A stretch of 64,000 bases of DNA from Anniella stebbinsi (GCA_029215795.1 JARDYH010000004.1:211956517-212020516); one strand, 5' to 3'; positions 24,391-35,389 are shown, counted from the first letter of the stretch. Notes: generated by a model from the letters alone, not told the origin. A program made the numbers and translations.

Positions 24391-24892
24391 GGACCCTTGC
24401 CCAAGCGCTTGTGGGCACTCACAAGAACTCGGAGGTTGGCCTGTCCTTGCTCTGGTCACATCCAGTTGGGTCTCTGAAGGCCAGACACAAGGGGGTTTGC
24501 TACCCTCATGGACTCAATCAGACACTTGTGACAACCCTAGTTTGTTGTTTCAGCCAAACAGGGACAAACTGTCATTATTTTAAACTTCAGTCTTTCCACA
24601 CAAGCCAAGATCAAGCTGTGGTTTCTTATCCTGGGCTATATGGATCAACAGTAGTTAAAACTACTCATAATTCCCAAAATGGAGAACCCAGAGAGCTGGA
24701 AAATGGAATCAGATGCATCTAATCTCATGGAGGCTTGGTCATGGAACCCTATTGTGGGTGGTCCAGTTGGGAAGTGAATGTTGCACTTTTTTCCAAAGGG
24801 ACAAAAAGTCTGTTTTGGGGCATAGCTAAGTTCTCCCTTGCCCAATCTTCCCCCAATCTTGCACAAAGATAGCTCCTGTATTTTCCAGTGGA

Positions 24893-24970
24893 TTAGCTAA
24901 TTTATTCATTTGTTTGTTTTGTACCCCACCTTTCTATCAAAAATGGCACTCCAGGCAGCTACAAAATGGT
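24893..24970 (-). mobile_element. Possible LINE 3' terminal fragment
   Basis: ATTTATTCATTTGTTTGTTTTG followed by TACCCCACCTTTCTATC and GGCACTCCAGGCAGC has the look of an inverted LINE 3' end. Family not assigned. Confidence 0.35.
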
Positions 24971-25869
24971 ACTCAATCCTAAACTATGGTTTAGCGTTAC
25001 ACCCATAGCAAGCCATGATAAGCCCCCCCTGTTGTTTGCTAAAGCCACTCTATAAAGCACCTTATGCACTGAGAAATAAAAAAAAACTACAATAGCAACA
25101 GCAGCAGCAGCAGCAACACTTCTAAACGGAGCTGGTATCTTTGGATGTAATTACACTGTGGGGGCATCTTGAGGCCAACAACATAGCTAAACAATACCTT
25201 TTCCTGTTGTACACTTGGACAACTAGCAGAAAAGAAGCACAACCCCATTTGTTTCATCTTGTGTAGGGAAAGCTGAGTTAACCTTTGCAAAACAAACATT
25301 TCTTTTTAGTGCAGGAGAATCGACACCGATATGTTTTAGTGGTAATTGGAGTAGTGTATAATTCAGTGGAACCTTTTACTAAATTCTTCTTCCTCTTACA
25401 AGTAAAAGGGACCAGAGTTCAAAAATAAACTTTGTATAAAACCATTTTTCAACGGTTCATTTTATTAAAGCTTATCTGTGAAGTTCCATTAGGCTATACA
25501 ATTCCAAGAATATCATAGTGTCTGCAGCAAAAGAGATAAAGTGTGATTGCTAGAGAAGATGAATGGAAATCTTTACTAGTTGCATATTTTGTAAAATCTG
25601 AATTTCACTTCTGTTTCACTCAGATGATGTGATCAATGGTTGGGAGGCTATAATCAGAGGTGTGGGAAGGGGGAGATTGTGAGCTTTCAGAGAAATAGAT
25701 AATGTTGACCAATGCAGAGTGAAAAAGATAAGATTATGTAAGACCTACCATCACAACTCTAGCATAGATATATAGGTTTGTTTTGTTTTTTTAATGACTA
25801 CAGGCAGCAAAAACCTGCAAACACATTATTTTTTGGGGGGAGGAGATCTACTCAACTTTCTGTGTGCTT
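24971..25869. other. Unique sequence with a short (CAG)n
   Basis: An AGC/AAC trinucleotide run lies at 25091-25116. Otherwise no recognised features. Confidence 0.4.
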
Positions 25870-26420
25870 TACCATTCAGGCTTCCTGGGATCGAAGCCAA
25901 ATAAGAATCCCAAGCAGTTCAATATGTGGCCAGTCTGACAAGAGCTGATTAGTGCCACTTCTCAGGGGATAGGTGGTGGCCCAGTATCTCCTTATTTTTT
26001 TTCCCAATATGCATATACCACGCCCCATCCAAAGGCAGGGAATTCCATAGGAAGGGGGGGATTGCACTGAAAGCTCTTCTCCTGGTGGACTCCCACCAGA
26101 CCATAGGTCCATGTGAAACCACCAGGAACATGCCCTCAGATGCCCTCAGTGACCTGGCAGGCTGGGAAGTGCTCCCTGCATCTCCAACAGGCAGATTCAA
26201 AGGCATCACCCATGAGGGTCCTGGACTGTCTTTTCTGGTGCCTGTTCTCTGTTCCCTCTGAGCTTGGCTGTAATCCTCACAGTATTTGGGGAGGAAATGG
26301 ATTTTTCCAGTGACAGTAGGGAACTATCCCTGTTATAATGCAAATAATTTTGGGGTGACTTGGTCTTGAATGGGCAGTTAAGACCCAATGGCTTTATAAA
26401 AGACCTTCTCCTGGTGGCGA
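25870..26420 (-). pseudogene. LINE fragment, C-terminal region
   Basis: The minus strand encodes RRRAFSAIPPFLWNSLPLDG, equivalent to the RTFSSIAPRLWNGLSEEVR motif near residues 674-692 of the LINE frame at 33236-35389. This motif lies in the C-terminal region shared by CR1/L2-type LINEs. The frame is broken on both sides, so this is a degraded piece. Confidence 0.6.
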
Positions 26421-26629
26421 TGAAAATGGCTAGAATAGGTTTGTTGATATGGATCAAGACAGCATTTTTGCCATCTCCTTGAGAGTAGGGCTATGGGGAC
26501 CATTATGATGACCACCAGCGCTTCAAAATTTACTACTACACACCAAACTCAGGGATCCTAAAATGGTCACATATGCAATGAATAAATGTCATCTAATAGG
26601 CAGGATTACTATACCATCACAACTTCGGA

Positions 26630-27213
26630 TGCTTGAGGAGCAGTTGGGTGCTATGCATGAGGGCAGAGGGATCTCTGGAAGCTGGTGACAGATTCTGTAT
26701 TAGAAGCCTAAGGCCCACTCTGTTGATAAAGCCCAAGTTCTATGTCAAGCATCTTTCTTGCTCATTGGCTGGCTGTGCATCCTCACCACCCTCTCCCCAC
26801 AGACAAGGAGGGGGAAATTGGGGAAAGCCTCCACTTGCCATGCTACACTCATAAGATAAACATCTCCCACTGTGTCACTTCACATATTTTTGCCCCACCC
26901 AGAAAACTGGCAAACAGCAGAGAGGGAGCAAACCTACCCTCCCCTGTGAGACAGCTCTACAGCAAGGGAGCAGCCATGAAAAGGCCCTCTTCTGTCTCAG
27001 GTTGTCATCAAATGAACCTCTGAAGGTGGTGGTCTTGAAAGAAAGGCCTCTCCAGAGGACCTCCATTTTAGCTCATGGGCTTTATGTTTTAACTGATTAA
27101 CTTTGTTTTTAATATGACGGATTTTAATTTTTGATTTTGTTACCTACTTATATTTTTTTTAAATGTGGTATTGGTAAGTTGTGCATGAATTGGTTAAATA
27201 AATGATAAACAAA
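26630..27213 (-). pseudogene. Probable LINE fragment
   Basis: Around 26955-26990 the reverse complement again resembles the RAFS...P motif region in DNA layout (AAGGGAGCAGCCATGAAAAG). The segment ends with an AAATAAATGATAAAC-like tail. Highly diverged and with mixed signals. Family unassigned. Confidence 0.3.
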
Positions 27214-27880
27214 CACAGCAAGGGAGAATGGAGCATCTGGGACAGTTTGCTAGACTATGAATGTCCCCTCATGGGAAGGGTTAGGGAGTGCACACACCAA
27301 TTCATGTCTCCATGCTAGAGATGTTTCTGAAATTCTCAGTTTTGGGAATTCCATATTCTGTAGCCTTGTTCCCAAAGTGGAGTCAAGGCGTTGGGAATTC
27401 TCCATTGTTCTCTTTTGTTGTTTCTAATTGTTGTGGAAGTGCACTGTACTATAGATGTACAGTTTGGTGTAGCTTTTCATTCATATGTTTATTTTCTCCT
27501 CTACATTCTTGATTTCCACATATACATTGGGTTATTTTTTTTCTGGCAGTGCTTTATCAATATTTCTTGTAACTGTATGAAGGACTACATAAAGAGTCTT
27601 TTGGTGTGACATTTTTACCAATGCATAGGATGTGTGCATCAGTGGAACACCACATGAAAAGGATGTTAATACAATCACACAAGCTCCAATGCGGGAATTA
27701 ATTTTTTAAAAAATCTCCTAGCTAAATCAGAATTCAGAAACAGTGGAATGTAGGCCATGTTTTGTGCACCCTATCATCCCTCCTTTTTCTAAGTGAAACA
27801 GCCTCAAATGTAACCTTTCCTCATAGGGGAGGGACGTAGTCAATGTACTTCTCACTTTTTGATGGGTCTACTCTAAATTT
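27214..27880. other. Unique sequence
   Basis: No recognised feature. T-rich with short hydrophobic chance frames. Confidence 0.4.
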
Positions 27881-27886
27881 GACTAT

Positions 27887-28277
27887 GGCCATGTCTACAC
27901 CATGCATATATCCCAGGATCATTTCTAGATTGTCCCTGTGCATCAAGCAGGGACAACCAGAGACTTTCCATGGAATAATTGGGTTGTCCCTTCTTCCCTA
28001 TGGGTAGTGGGGCTCTGAAAATGGGCACAGAGTTGTGTGGGGGAGTCCATTGGGGCGGAGTGGAGCAGTTTCAAGGGTGTTTTCTTTTTTTAAAACAACC
28101 ATACTTGCTTTGGAGTGCAATTGTGTTTCCGTCTCCAAAAAGAATGGTGCCCACAATGTCCGTCTTGGCTTCTGGGATGTTGCACTGGCATTTGGATGCT
28201 GGGGGACGATCCCAGAAGTGGGAAAGCCCAGGATCCTCCCCCTCTCTTCTGGAAGGCTCATAGGTGTAGATGAGCCC
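27887..28277. mobile_element. MITE with GGCCATGTCTACACC ends
   Basis: The left end GGCCATGTCTACACC and right end GGTGTAGATGAGCCC are inverted. TAT flanks both sides, possibly a 3-bp target duplication. The interior has GATTGTCCCTGTGCATCAAG and AGGGACAACC, shared with the 17178 and 42294 elements. Frames of 83-94 codons inside are by-products of the repeat. Confidence 0.7.
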
Positions 28278-28311
28278 TATGTCTGAATTCTATCCAATGT
28301 ACATAGATTTC

Positions 28312-28806
28312 CAATTTCCAGTTCTGGGCAACATGCTTCAAGAAGGATGCCGACAAGCTGGAGTGTGTTCAGAGGAGGGCAACAAGGATGATCGGGGGTC
28401 TGGAAACAAAGCCCTATGAGGAGAGACTGAAAGAACTGGGCATGTTTAGCCTGGAGAAGAGAAAATTGAGGGGAGATATGATAGTACTCTTCAAAAACTT
28501 GAAAGGTTGTCACACGGAGGAGGGCCAGGATTTTCTTCTCGATCAACCCAGAATGCAGGACACGGAATAATGGGCTCAAGTTACAGGAAGCCAGATTCTG
28601 GCTGGACATCAGGAAAAACTTCGTGACTGTTAGAGCAATATGATAATGGAACCAATGACCTAGGGAGGTTGTGGGCTCTCCCACACTAGAGGCATTCAAG
28701 AGGCAGCTGGCCAACCATCTGTCAGGGATGCTTTAAAGTGGATTCCTGCACTGAGCAGGGGGTTGGACTCGATGGCTTTATAGGCCCTACTATTCTATGA
28801 TTCTAT
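28312..28806 (+). mobile_element. CR1 LINE 3' end
   Basis: Matches the well-known CR1 3' region: ACAAGCTGGAGTGTGTTCAG, AGGAGGGCAACAAGGATGAT, GGGGGTTGGACTCGATGGC and the tail CTATTCTATGATTCTATG, which contains the ATTCTATG octamer repeat. About 495 bp, strongly 5'-truncated. It codes for no complete domain. Confidence 0.93.
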
Positions 28807-28809
28807 GGT

Positions 28810-29656
28810 CCCTGGGGAAGATTAGTACCTAGCTGGAAATATCATTACAATTCATACATTCCTTTCCTTCCATTCTCCATTGCAGGGATTAGGTCATAAA
28901 AGGTGGAATTTACAAGATGAACTAAATGGCTACAGCATCATTGGACCATGCCTTCCTTATTCTTGGAAAGGTACTACTCCCAATATCCATTCATCTTGGC
29001 ATGACTACAATTAATGCTAAGCTCCAAATTGGATTAGCCATGCAAGACAGCTCCGTAAGCAACTTAATGGGATCTATCTGCTAATGGTTCTGTTACTGAT
29101 ATCCAATTACTGTAACCAGGTATTAATCTAATACCGTTAATCTGCCAGATTAAGAAATTTAGAATGCATTGTTGTCACACTTTAACAAAATAAAAAGTAA
29201 TTTATTTTTTTCCATGTCTTGGGGTAGCTCACTTTATTACCAGAATGTTTCATTTACAGTGACACCAACATTGATCTCTTAAGAAAGCATAATTACCAAA
29301 GGGTTCATGAATTACATTACCTGAACTGGATTTTTTACATTTGTCTTTGTCTTTTTTTTCTTTTTAATGTTCTTCTAAGTAAAATAATGTGCCAGACACT
29401 TTTCTCAGGATGTGTTCTAAGATATTTTTGACAAATCTATTGATGGCTATTGTTTTAGGAATGTATTCATAACAGATATCACAAGGATTCAGACTGAAAA
29501 AAGCAATACAAATCACTTTGTGAGCAATAATTCAATGCAGTGCATGCAATCATTCACACTGTAGAGAGCACTGAGGAAGAAACTCTTATGTGGGAGCTGA
29601 TTACATATTATCACAAGAGTACTACATTTAATATTGTTATATCACCTTCCCCTTTA
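28810..29656. other. Unique AT-rich sequence
   Basis: Non-repetitive. About 29060-29180 contains TAAT/ATTA-rich words (CCAATTACTGTAACCAGG, TAATCTAATACCG) that could be regulatory. No gene recognised. Confidence 0.35.
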
Positions 29657-29664
29657 TGAACTGC

Positions 29665-29984
29665 TAGGGTGACCAGATAAAATCCAGGTCAGGGCTCATG
29701 TAACTTTAACAGTTGTAGAGAAAAGGGAATTTCAGCCAGGGTCATTTGTATGCAATTAGTTCCTGGTGAAATTTCCTCTTCATCAAAACAGTTAAAGTTG
29801 CAGGCACTATACTAGAGTGACCATATACAAAAGAAGGCATGGCCCCTGCAACTTTAACTGTTGTGATGAAGAGGGAATATCACCAGGAACTAATTGCATA
29901 CAAAGGACTCTGGCTGAAATTCCCTTTTCTCTACAACTGTTAAAGTTACATGAGCCCTGACCTGGATTTTATCTGGTCAGCCTA
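29665..29984. mobile_element. hAT-type palindromic MITE, TAGGGTGACC family
   Basis: The left end TAGGGTGACCAGATAAAATC and right end GATTTTATCTGGTCAGCCTA are inverted. The flanking octamer TGAACTGC is perfectly duplicated (29657-29664 and 29985-29992), diagnostic of hAT-type integration. The arms are complementary over almost the full length. A close relative lies at 46678-46988. Confidence 0.93.
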
Positions 29985-29999
29985 TGAACTGCAACATAG

Positions 30000-30860
30000 G
30001 TACCCTACACCAGTAAAACAAAACAATAACTGGTTCTTCTTCATACAACTCTCAGTTTGGCATACATCTTGAAACCACACTCAAAAGCCCAGGCCTGGAG
30101 CATGCTCAGTTCTAATGCTTCTAAAAGAAACTTTTGCCTTTTTACCACTAGGTGGCAACAACATAAACATATATTACATAGACCAATGGGATTGCTGAGA
30201 TCTTTGGGGAAGGCCTTGTTGGTTGTACCCGCAACCGGCAGATTCCCAATTGGTAGCAATCCAGAAGCAGGCTTTCTCCATGGTGGAACCCATTTTGTGG
30301 CAAGGCCTCCTCCTTGGTATGCAGCAGGTGCCAACTGTGGCATGATTTAGGCATCTGTTAAGCACCTATCTTTTCACTCAGGCCTTCCCTATCACACTCC
30401 ACTCCCCACAGAAGTGTAAACAGGTCTTGCACCAAACAATCACTTTAAGTATCAGATGGTGACAAGAAAAATCACAGGCTGTATTTATTCACTTTATTTA
30501 TGGTATTGCCTGAAGATGGCTGCCTAGTAATAATCCATACCATTTTAGAAATTCAAAAGCCCCCAAAGGTCGAAAAAAGAACATAGATTAGAACATGATT
30601 TCTAAGTAGCGATTGTTAAAAAACCACACTGATGATACTTTATTATATATTTATCTTAAACAAACATAGACCTACTTGGTCTTTCAAACAGTTCCAAGGA
30701 CAGGCAAAACATCTCTCTGTCCTGTAACAAGCATTACTGTATCAAATTACAAAATCAATCTCTAGAATTTAACATATTTGTATGTCAAATGTGTTTCGAC
30801 TGGATAGTCTTCTTCAGAGGCAGATTAAAGAGACGGCAAGTGTCTGCTTCAACATGGGTC
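30000..30860. other. Unique sequence
   Basis: No recognised gene or element. Frames of 60-100 codons overlap on both strands at 30041-30365. Confidence 0.4.
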
Positions 30861-30865
30861 CAAAG

Positions 30866-31290
30866 TAGGGGTGTGCATGCCAAAAAATATTGTTGTTTGT
30901 CATTATCGTCATTTCGGACCCAAAAAATTATCGTCTTCATTCATATCGTAGGTGAACTGTATCGTCTTCATGATAATTATCGTGAAAAAACAATATAACT
31001 TCTGTATTTTAAAAGTTAGAGGCTTGAAACTTGGTCACAGTGCTTATGGGGTATGCCTAAGTATGTGTATGAAATTTGAGAGCGATCCCTCCAACCCTCG
31101 ATTTTATATGATTTTTTTAAAAGATCTTTTCAATTCTGACAGGTCTGAATAAACACACGTGGCAAGCTGTCATTCTGATCTGTCAGAACTGAAACGATCT
31201 TTAATAAATTCATATAAAATCGAGAGTTGGAGGGATCAATCTCAAATTTGGCACATATGTGTAGCCATCACATATTGCAGTTCTGAGCCA
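30866..31290. mobile_element. Truncated relative of the palindromic hAT elements
   Basis: Opens with TAGGGGTGTGCATGCC, the same terminus as the 51646 and 60241 elements. Next comes a patch rich in TATCGTC words (30901-30985) in place of ATCCG pentamers. Then a unit TATAACTTCTGTATTTTAAAAG ... GAAACTTGGTCACAGTG resembles the repeat unit of those elements. The segment GAGCGATCCCTCCAACCCTCGATTTTAT is answered in inverted order at 31217-31250, so it too was palindromic. The right terminus is missing. Confidence 0.65.
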
Positions 31291-31479
31291 ATTATATTCT
31301 CAAAATGCCTCACAAAATTACCACAGTAGGCCTTTCAAGGCTCCAATATAGGATTTACTGGGGAAGCTGATAACAAACTACCTGGAAAAGCACTGCCTAT
31401 GGAATAGAGGCAGCAAAGTAGATAGCATTTATAGGTCCCTGCCCCCAAGAAACTTCCAAACTTAGACTAAACTGCAAAT

Positions 31480-31900
31480 GGGAATAATACATGGGTTGCT
31501 GTACTTCCTTGGTATAGGTTAATGATTACTAATTATGCAGTCTCAGTTGTACCCTACCTTCTTCTTTTGAAGCTCAAAATTCTTCCTTGCACTTCTGTAA
31601 TCAGTCATTAGTCAGCAGCCCGGATTTTCCTATTCACATTCACTTCTGGATATCACAATGAATGGGCTAGTTTAGTGCATATGCAATTCCGTCCGTCTTC
31701 ATTTAACCCTCTGAACAAGCATTCCATTAATTGTAGATAAGAAAGAATCAATACCCTTTACACCCCGAGTGACTTTACATGGATAAATTGCGCTGCTGCC
31801 ATTTGAGATGGTTATTATTCCCAAGACTTACAAGACAAAGGGCTAAGCCATTTGAGTTCAATATTTAGTCTCCCACTAAACAGAATGGACGCTTAGGCTT
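31480..31900. other. Candidate conserved non-coding element
   Basis: Non-repetitive sequence with clustered homeodomain and POU-like words: GATTACTAATTATGCAG, TGCATATGCAATTC, CATTAATTGTAGATAAG. It keeps CpGs (CCGTCCGTC, CCCCGAGTG). It directly precedes the 5' end of the LINE. Possible enhancer remnant; inference only. Confidence 0.3.
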
Positions 31901-32069
31901 CAGATGGTATAGAATCGTTTCCCTTGGAGTTTTCCACTTTCCAACAAACCACGAGCTTCAGGTTTGTGAACATTCAATTTGCTCCTTGAGGTGAGATGAT
32001 GGCAGTGCATTGGCAAGACATGTGCACAGCATCTCCCCCTAAAATGAACCCTGACCTCTTGACCAGTTA

Positions 32070-32350
32070 CAGAGGCAGCTGTGAGCAGACACCGGGAGAA
32101 CAGAACGGCGTGAATGGGGGAGGAGAAGGACAAGTGCAGCTGACATCTTGCACGCCCCCCCCCCACCTCCTCTTTCTCTCGCTTGCGCGAGAGAGAGAGG
32201 CAACGGGACAACAGAGGCAGCCGTGAGCAGACACCGGGAGAACAGAATGGCATGAGTGGGGGAGGAGAAGGACAAGTGCAGCTGACATCTTGCATGCCCC
32301 CCCACCTCCTCCTTCTCTCTCTTGTGTGCGCGCGCAAGGCGACGGGACAA
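32070..32350 (+). repeat. LINE 5' tandem repeat (two units)
   Basis: Unit 1 is 32070-32211 (142 bp) and unit 2 is 32212-32350 (139 bp). Both start CAGAGGCAGC and end ACGGGACAA. A third partial start (CAGACATCTTCTC) follows. Each contains a C-run, a CT-rich tract and a GCGCG patch. Tandem 5' monomers often carry promoter activity in LINEs; here that role is inferred from position. Confidence 0.85.
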
Positions 32351-32519
32351 CAGACATCTTCTCTTTCTCTCGCGGGCAATCGAAATGTGTCTGGGAGCAC
32401 CAATATCTGTTGTATGGGGCAGAGGGAGATATGGCGATAGCAGGGCGAAATGCCATTACAGGGGAAGGAGAGATGGATATTTAATACCCATCTTACCTTC
32501 CGGTAGCCCTGCTACCCCG

Positions 32520-33235
32520 GGGATCTTGGGGAACGATCCAGGCCACCCACAGAACCTTTCCTTGCTCCTATGTAATGCCAGGTCGGTTAAAAACAAAACA
32601 AACATAATCTTTGACCTCCTCACAGAAGAGGAGGCCGACCTGGCATGCTTCACGGAGACCTGGCTGGGAGATGACAGTGGCCCGACATGGGCTCAGGCTC
32701 TCCCAGCTGGGTACTGTGTTAGTGAGCAGGTGAGGGAAAGTGGGCGGGGGGGGGGATGGAGTAGCTGTGGTCTACAAAAACTATCTTAACCTGACCAGAC
32801 ATCCTGTCCGGCAACTGAATCACATCGAGTGTGTGTACCTGAGTCTGAAGACCAGGGATAGACTAGGGATTCTGTTAGTGTACCAGCCACCCTGCTGCCT
32901 ATCAGACTCCCTGGCCGAGCTCACGGAACTGGTCTCAGAGCTGGTGTTGGAGTTGCCCAGGCTCTTGGTCCTGGGCGATTTCAACATCCCATTCGGGGCC
33001 GGTTTGTCAGGTGGAGCTCGGGAGTTCATGGCATCCATGACAAACATGGGCCCAATTGGTCTCTGGACCCACACATTCAGCAGGTCACACCCTCGATGCT
33101 GTTTTCAGTTCGGAACAGACGGATCTGTGGGCGGAGGTACTGAATACCTCCGAATTGTCATGAACAGACTATTTTCTGGTCAGGGTTAGTATCACGACTA
33201 CTACCCGTCCCTGCAGGGGTGGCGGACCTATTAAG
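32520..33235 (+). pseudogene. LINE endonuclease domain, frameshifted
   Basis: The region encodes an exonuclease/endonuclease/phosphatase-type domain that would nick target DNA. Recognisable pieces are LLCNARSVKNK, ETWLGDD (catalytic Glu motif), LGDFNIPF (GDFN motif) and, in the third frame, SAGHTLDAVF. These lie in three frames: the first shift is at a ten-G run near 32744-32753, the second near 33060-33070. A TGA at 33161 interrupts the frame that continues into the reverse transcriptase. The domain is dead in this copy. The missing continuity is recent-looking because the amino-acid sequence is otherwise well kept. Confidence 0.85.
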
Positions 33236-35389
33236 ATGGTCCGCCCTCGAAGGCTGATGGATCCTTCTGGATTCCAGAAAGCCTTGGAGGGTTCCATGGC
33301 TGGTATCGTCGACGATCTTGTAGAACCCCTGGTCAATAGATGGAATCAAGACCTAACTAGGGCTATCGACACGATCACCCCCAAACGTCCTCTCCAGCCC
33401 GCTTCTAACAGGGCGCCCTGGTATACAGAAGACCTCAGGGAGCTGAAGCGGAAAGGACGACGACTGGAGCGCCGATGGCAGAAAATTCGACTTATATCCG
33501 ACAAGACACGACATAGAGAACATCTTCGTTTCTATGGAGTGGCAATATGTGCAGCGAAGAAAGTTTTCTTCTCTGCACGCATTGCGTCTACGAATTCACA
33601 TCCAGCAGAACTGTTTAGGGTGGTGAGGGGTCTAACTCAGGCTCCTTCTCCCCTGAATCCGACTTTAGAGCCTTCGGCAGTTCGCTGTGATGCCTTTAAT
33701 GATCATTTCTCAGATAAAACTTCTCGGATAAGAGCCGACTTAGATGCCATTGTTATAGCACAGGTTGACAGTGGAGTGTCCAGTGACTCTGCGAGTAGGA
33801 TTACACTTGATCAGTTTCAGTTAGTGAGTACCGAGGATGTGGACAAGGTACTTGGATGTGTGAGGAAGACGACTTGCCCTCTCGACTCCTGTCCTTCCTG
33901 GCTGGTCGTCCAGGGAGGAGATGCAGTTAGATCACATCTACAGCATATCATTCATGCATCTCTCAGGGAGGGGAGCTTTCCATCATGTTTAAAAGAGGCG
34001 GTGGTAAGGCCGCTTCTAAAAAAGCCCTCCTTGGATCCCCTGGACCTTAATAACTACAGGCCAGTATCAAATCTTCCATTTTTGGGCAAGGTGATCGAGA
34101 GAGCAGTTGCTTTTCAACTCCAGGCAGTCTTGGATGACACTGATTTTCTAGACCCATTTCAAACCGGCTTCCGGGCAGGATACAGAGTTGAGACCGCTTT
34201 GGTCGCCTTAGTGGATGATCTACGCCTTAGTATCGACAGGGGGAGTGTGTCCCTGCTGGTACTCTTGGACCTCTCAGCGGCTTTCGATACCATCGACCAT
34301 GGTATCCTTCTGGAGCGCCTGGGGGAATTGGGAATCGGGGGCACTGTGCTTCAGTGGTTCTGCTCCTATCTCTCGGGCAGGTTCCAGATGGTGATGCTTG
34401 GGGACAGCTGCTCTTCAAAGAAGGAGCTGCTATGTGGTGTACCACAAGGTGCCATCCTTTCCCCAATGCTGTTTAACATGTACATGAAAACGCTGGGAGA
34501 GATCATCCGGAGGCATGGGACAGGGTGCTATCAATATGCTGATGACACCCAAATATATTTCTCTATGCCTTCGACAACATCGTCAGCTAAGGATAGTGTG
34601 TCTTCTTTGAATGAATGCTTGGAGGCGGTAATGGGCTGGATGAGGAAAAACAAAGTGAAGCTGAATCCAGACAAGACGGAGGTGCTTGCTGTCAAAGGCC
34701 CCAACCTGGGTTTGGAGGTGTGTCAACCAGTTCTGGATGGGGTTACACCCCCCCTGAAAGATTGTGTTCGCAGCTTGGGGGTACTCCTGGATCCGTCGCT
34801 CCAGATGACAGCTCAGATTGATGCGACGGCCAGGAGTGCCTACTATCAGCTTCGGCTGATACGCCAGCTGCGCCCCTTCCTAGAGTTGGAAGACCTAAAG
34901 ATGGTAGTGCACACACTGGTAACTTCGAGGCTCGACTTCTGCAATGCGCTGTACATAGGGCTACCTTTGTGCCTAGTCCGGAAACTTCAACTTGTTCAAA
35001 ATATGGCAGCCAGGTTGGTCACCGGTACATCCAGGGGTGACCACATTACACCAGTTTTAAAATCACTTCATTGGCTGCCAGTCAGTTTCAGGGTGAAGTA
35101 TAAAGTGTTGGTTGTTACCTTTAAAGCCCTACATGGTTTGGGCCCAGGCTACCTGCGGGATCGCCTTCTCCCGTACAATCCGCCCCGCACAATTAGGTCC
35201 TCTAGGAAGAACTTACTCAAGCCAGCCAGAACTAGGCTGGCAGGTGTTACCCAGAGGACCTTTTCTTCCATCGCTCCCAGACTATGGAATGGTCTGTCAG
35301 AGGAGGTTAGACAAATTGACAGTCTTCATGAATTTAAGAGAGTCATGAAGACTGACCTCTTCCGACAGGCCTTTCCAGATGAATTTTAA
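33164..35389 (+). CDS. LINE reverse transcriptase, 717-codon ATG frame (33236-35389)
   Basis: Encodes the reverse transcriptase that would copy LINE RNA at the nicked target. Residues are numbered from the ATG at 33236, but the frame is open upstream to the stop at 33161, so the ATG is not the true start. LNNYRPVSNLPFLGKVIE is at about 271-288, DLSAAFDTIDH (first catalytic Asp) at about 345-355, GVPQGAILSPMLFNMYM at 401-417, and the catalytic YADD at 434-437. The thumb motif GWMRKNKVKLNPDKTEVL is at 467-484 and the C-terminal RTFSSIAPRLWNGL at 674-687. No internal stop or frameshift is visible, so this half is intact while the upstream endonuclease is broken. The family is best placed in the L2/CR1 group; the exact clade is uncertain. 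Confidence 0.92.
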   Translation, partial: TDYFLVRVSITTTTRPCRGGGPIKMVRPRRLMDPSGFQKALEGSMAGIVDDLVEPLVNRWNQDLTRAIDTITPKRPLQPASNRAPWYTEDLRELKRKGRRLERRWQKIRLISDKTRHREHLRFYGVAICAAKKVFFSARIASTNSHPAELFRVVRGLTQAPSPLNPTLEPSAVRCDAFNDHFSDKTSRIRADLDAIVIAQVDSGVSSDSASRITLDQFQLVSTEDVDKVLGCVRKTTCPLDSCPSWLVVQGGDAVRSHLQHIIHASLREGSFPSCLKEAVVRPLLKKPSLDPLDLNNYRPVSNLPFLGKVIERAVAFQLQAVLDDTDFLDPFQTGFRAGYRVETALVALVDDLRLSIDRGSVSLLVLLDLSAAFDTIDHGILLERLGELGIGGTVLQWFCSYLSGRFQMVMLGDSCSSKKELLCGVPQGAILSPMLFNMYMKTLGEIIRRHGTGCYQYADDTQIYFSMPSTTSSAKDSVSSLNECLEAVMGWMRKNKVKLNPDKTEVLAVKGPNLGLEVCQPVLDGVTPPLKDCVRSLGVLLDPSLQMTAQIDATARSAYYQLRLIRQLRPFLELEDLKMVVHTLVTSRLDFCNALYIGLPLCLVRKLQLVQNMAARLVTGTSRGDHITPVLKSLHWLPVSFRVKYKVLVVTFKALHGLGPGYLRDRLLPYNPPRTIRSSRKNLLKPARTRLAGVTQRTFSSIAPRLWNGLSEEVRQIDSLHEFKRVMKTDLFRQAFPDEF

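Noticed and set aside
24042..24583. Several overlapping 60-153 codon frames
   Set aside because: They cross an imperfect palindrome and run on both strands. No motif supports any of them.
31900..32456. Overlapping 76-167 codon frames on both strands
   Set aside because: They lie across the LINE 5' tandem repeats; the similar peptides reflect the duplicated DNA.
33236..33238. ATG at 33236 as the true LINE start codon
   Set aside because: The open frame extends upstream to 33164, and the preceding endonuclease sequence is homologous to other LINEs, so this ATG is only the first in the surviving frame.
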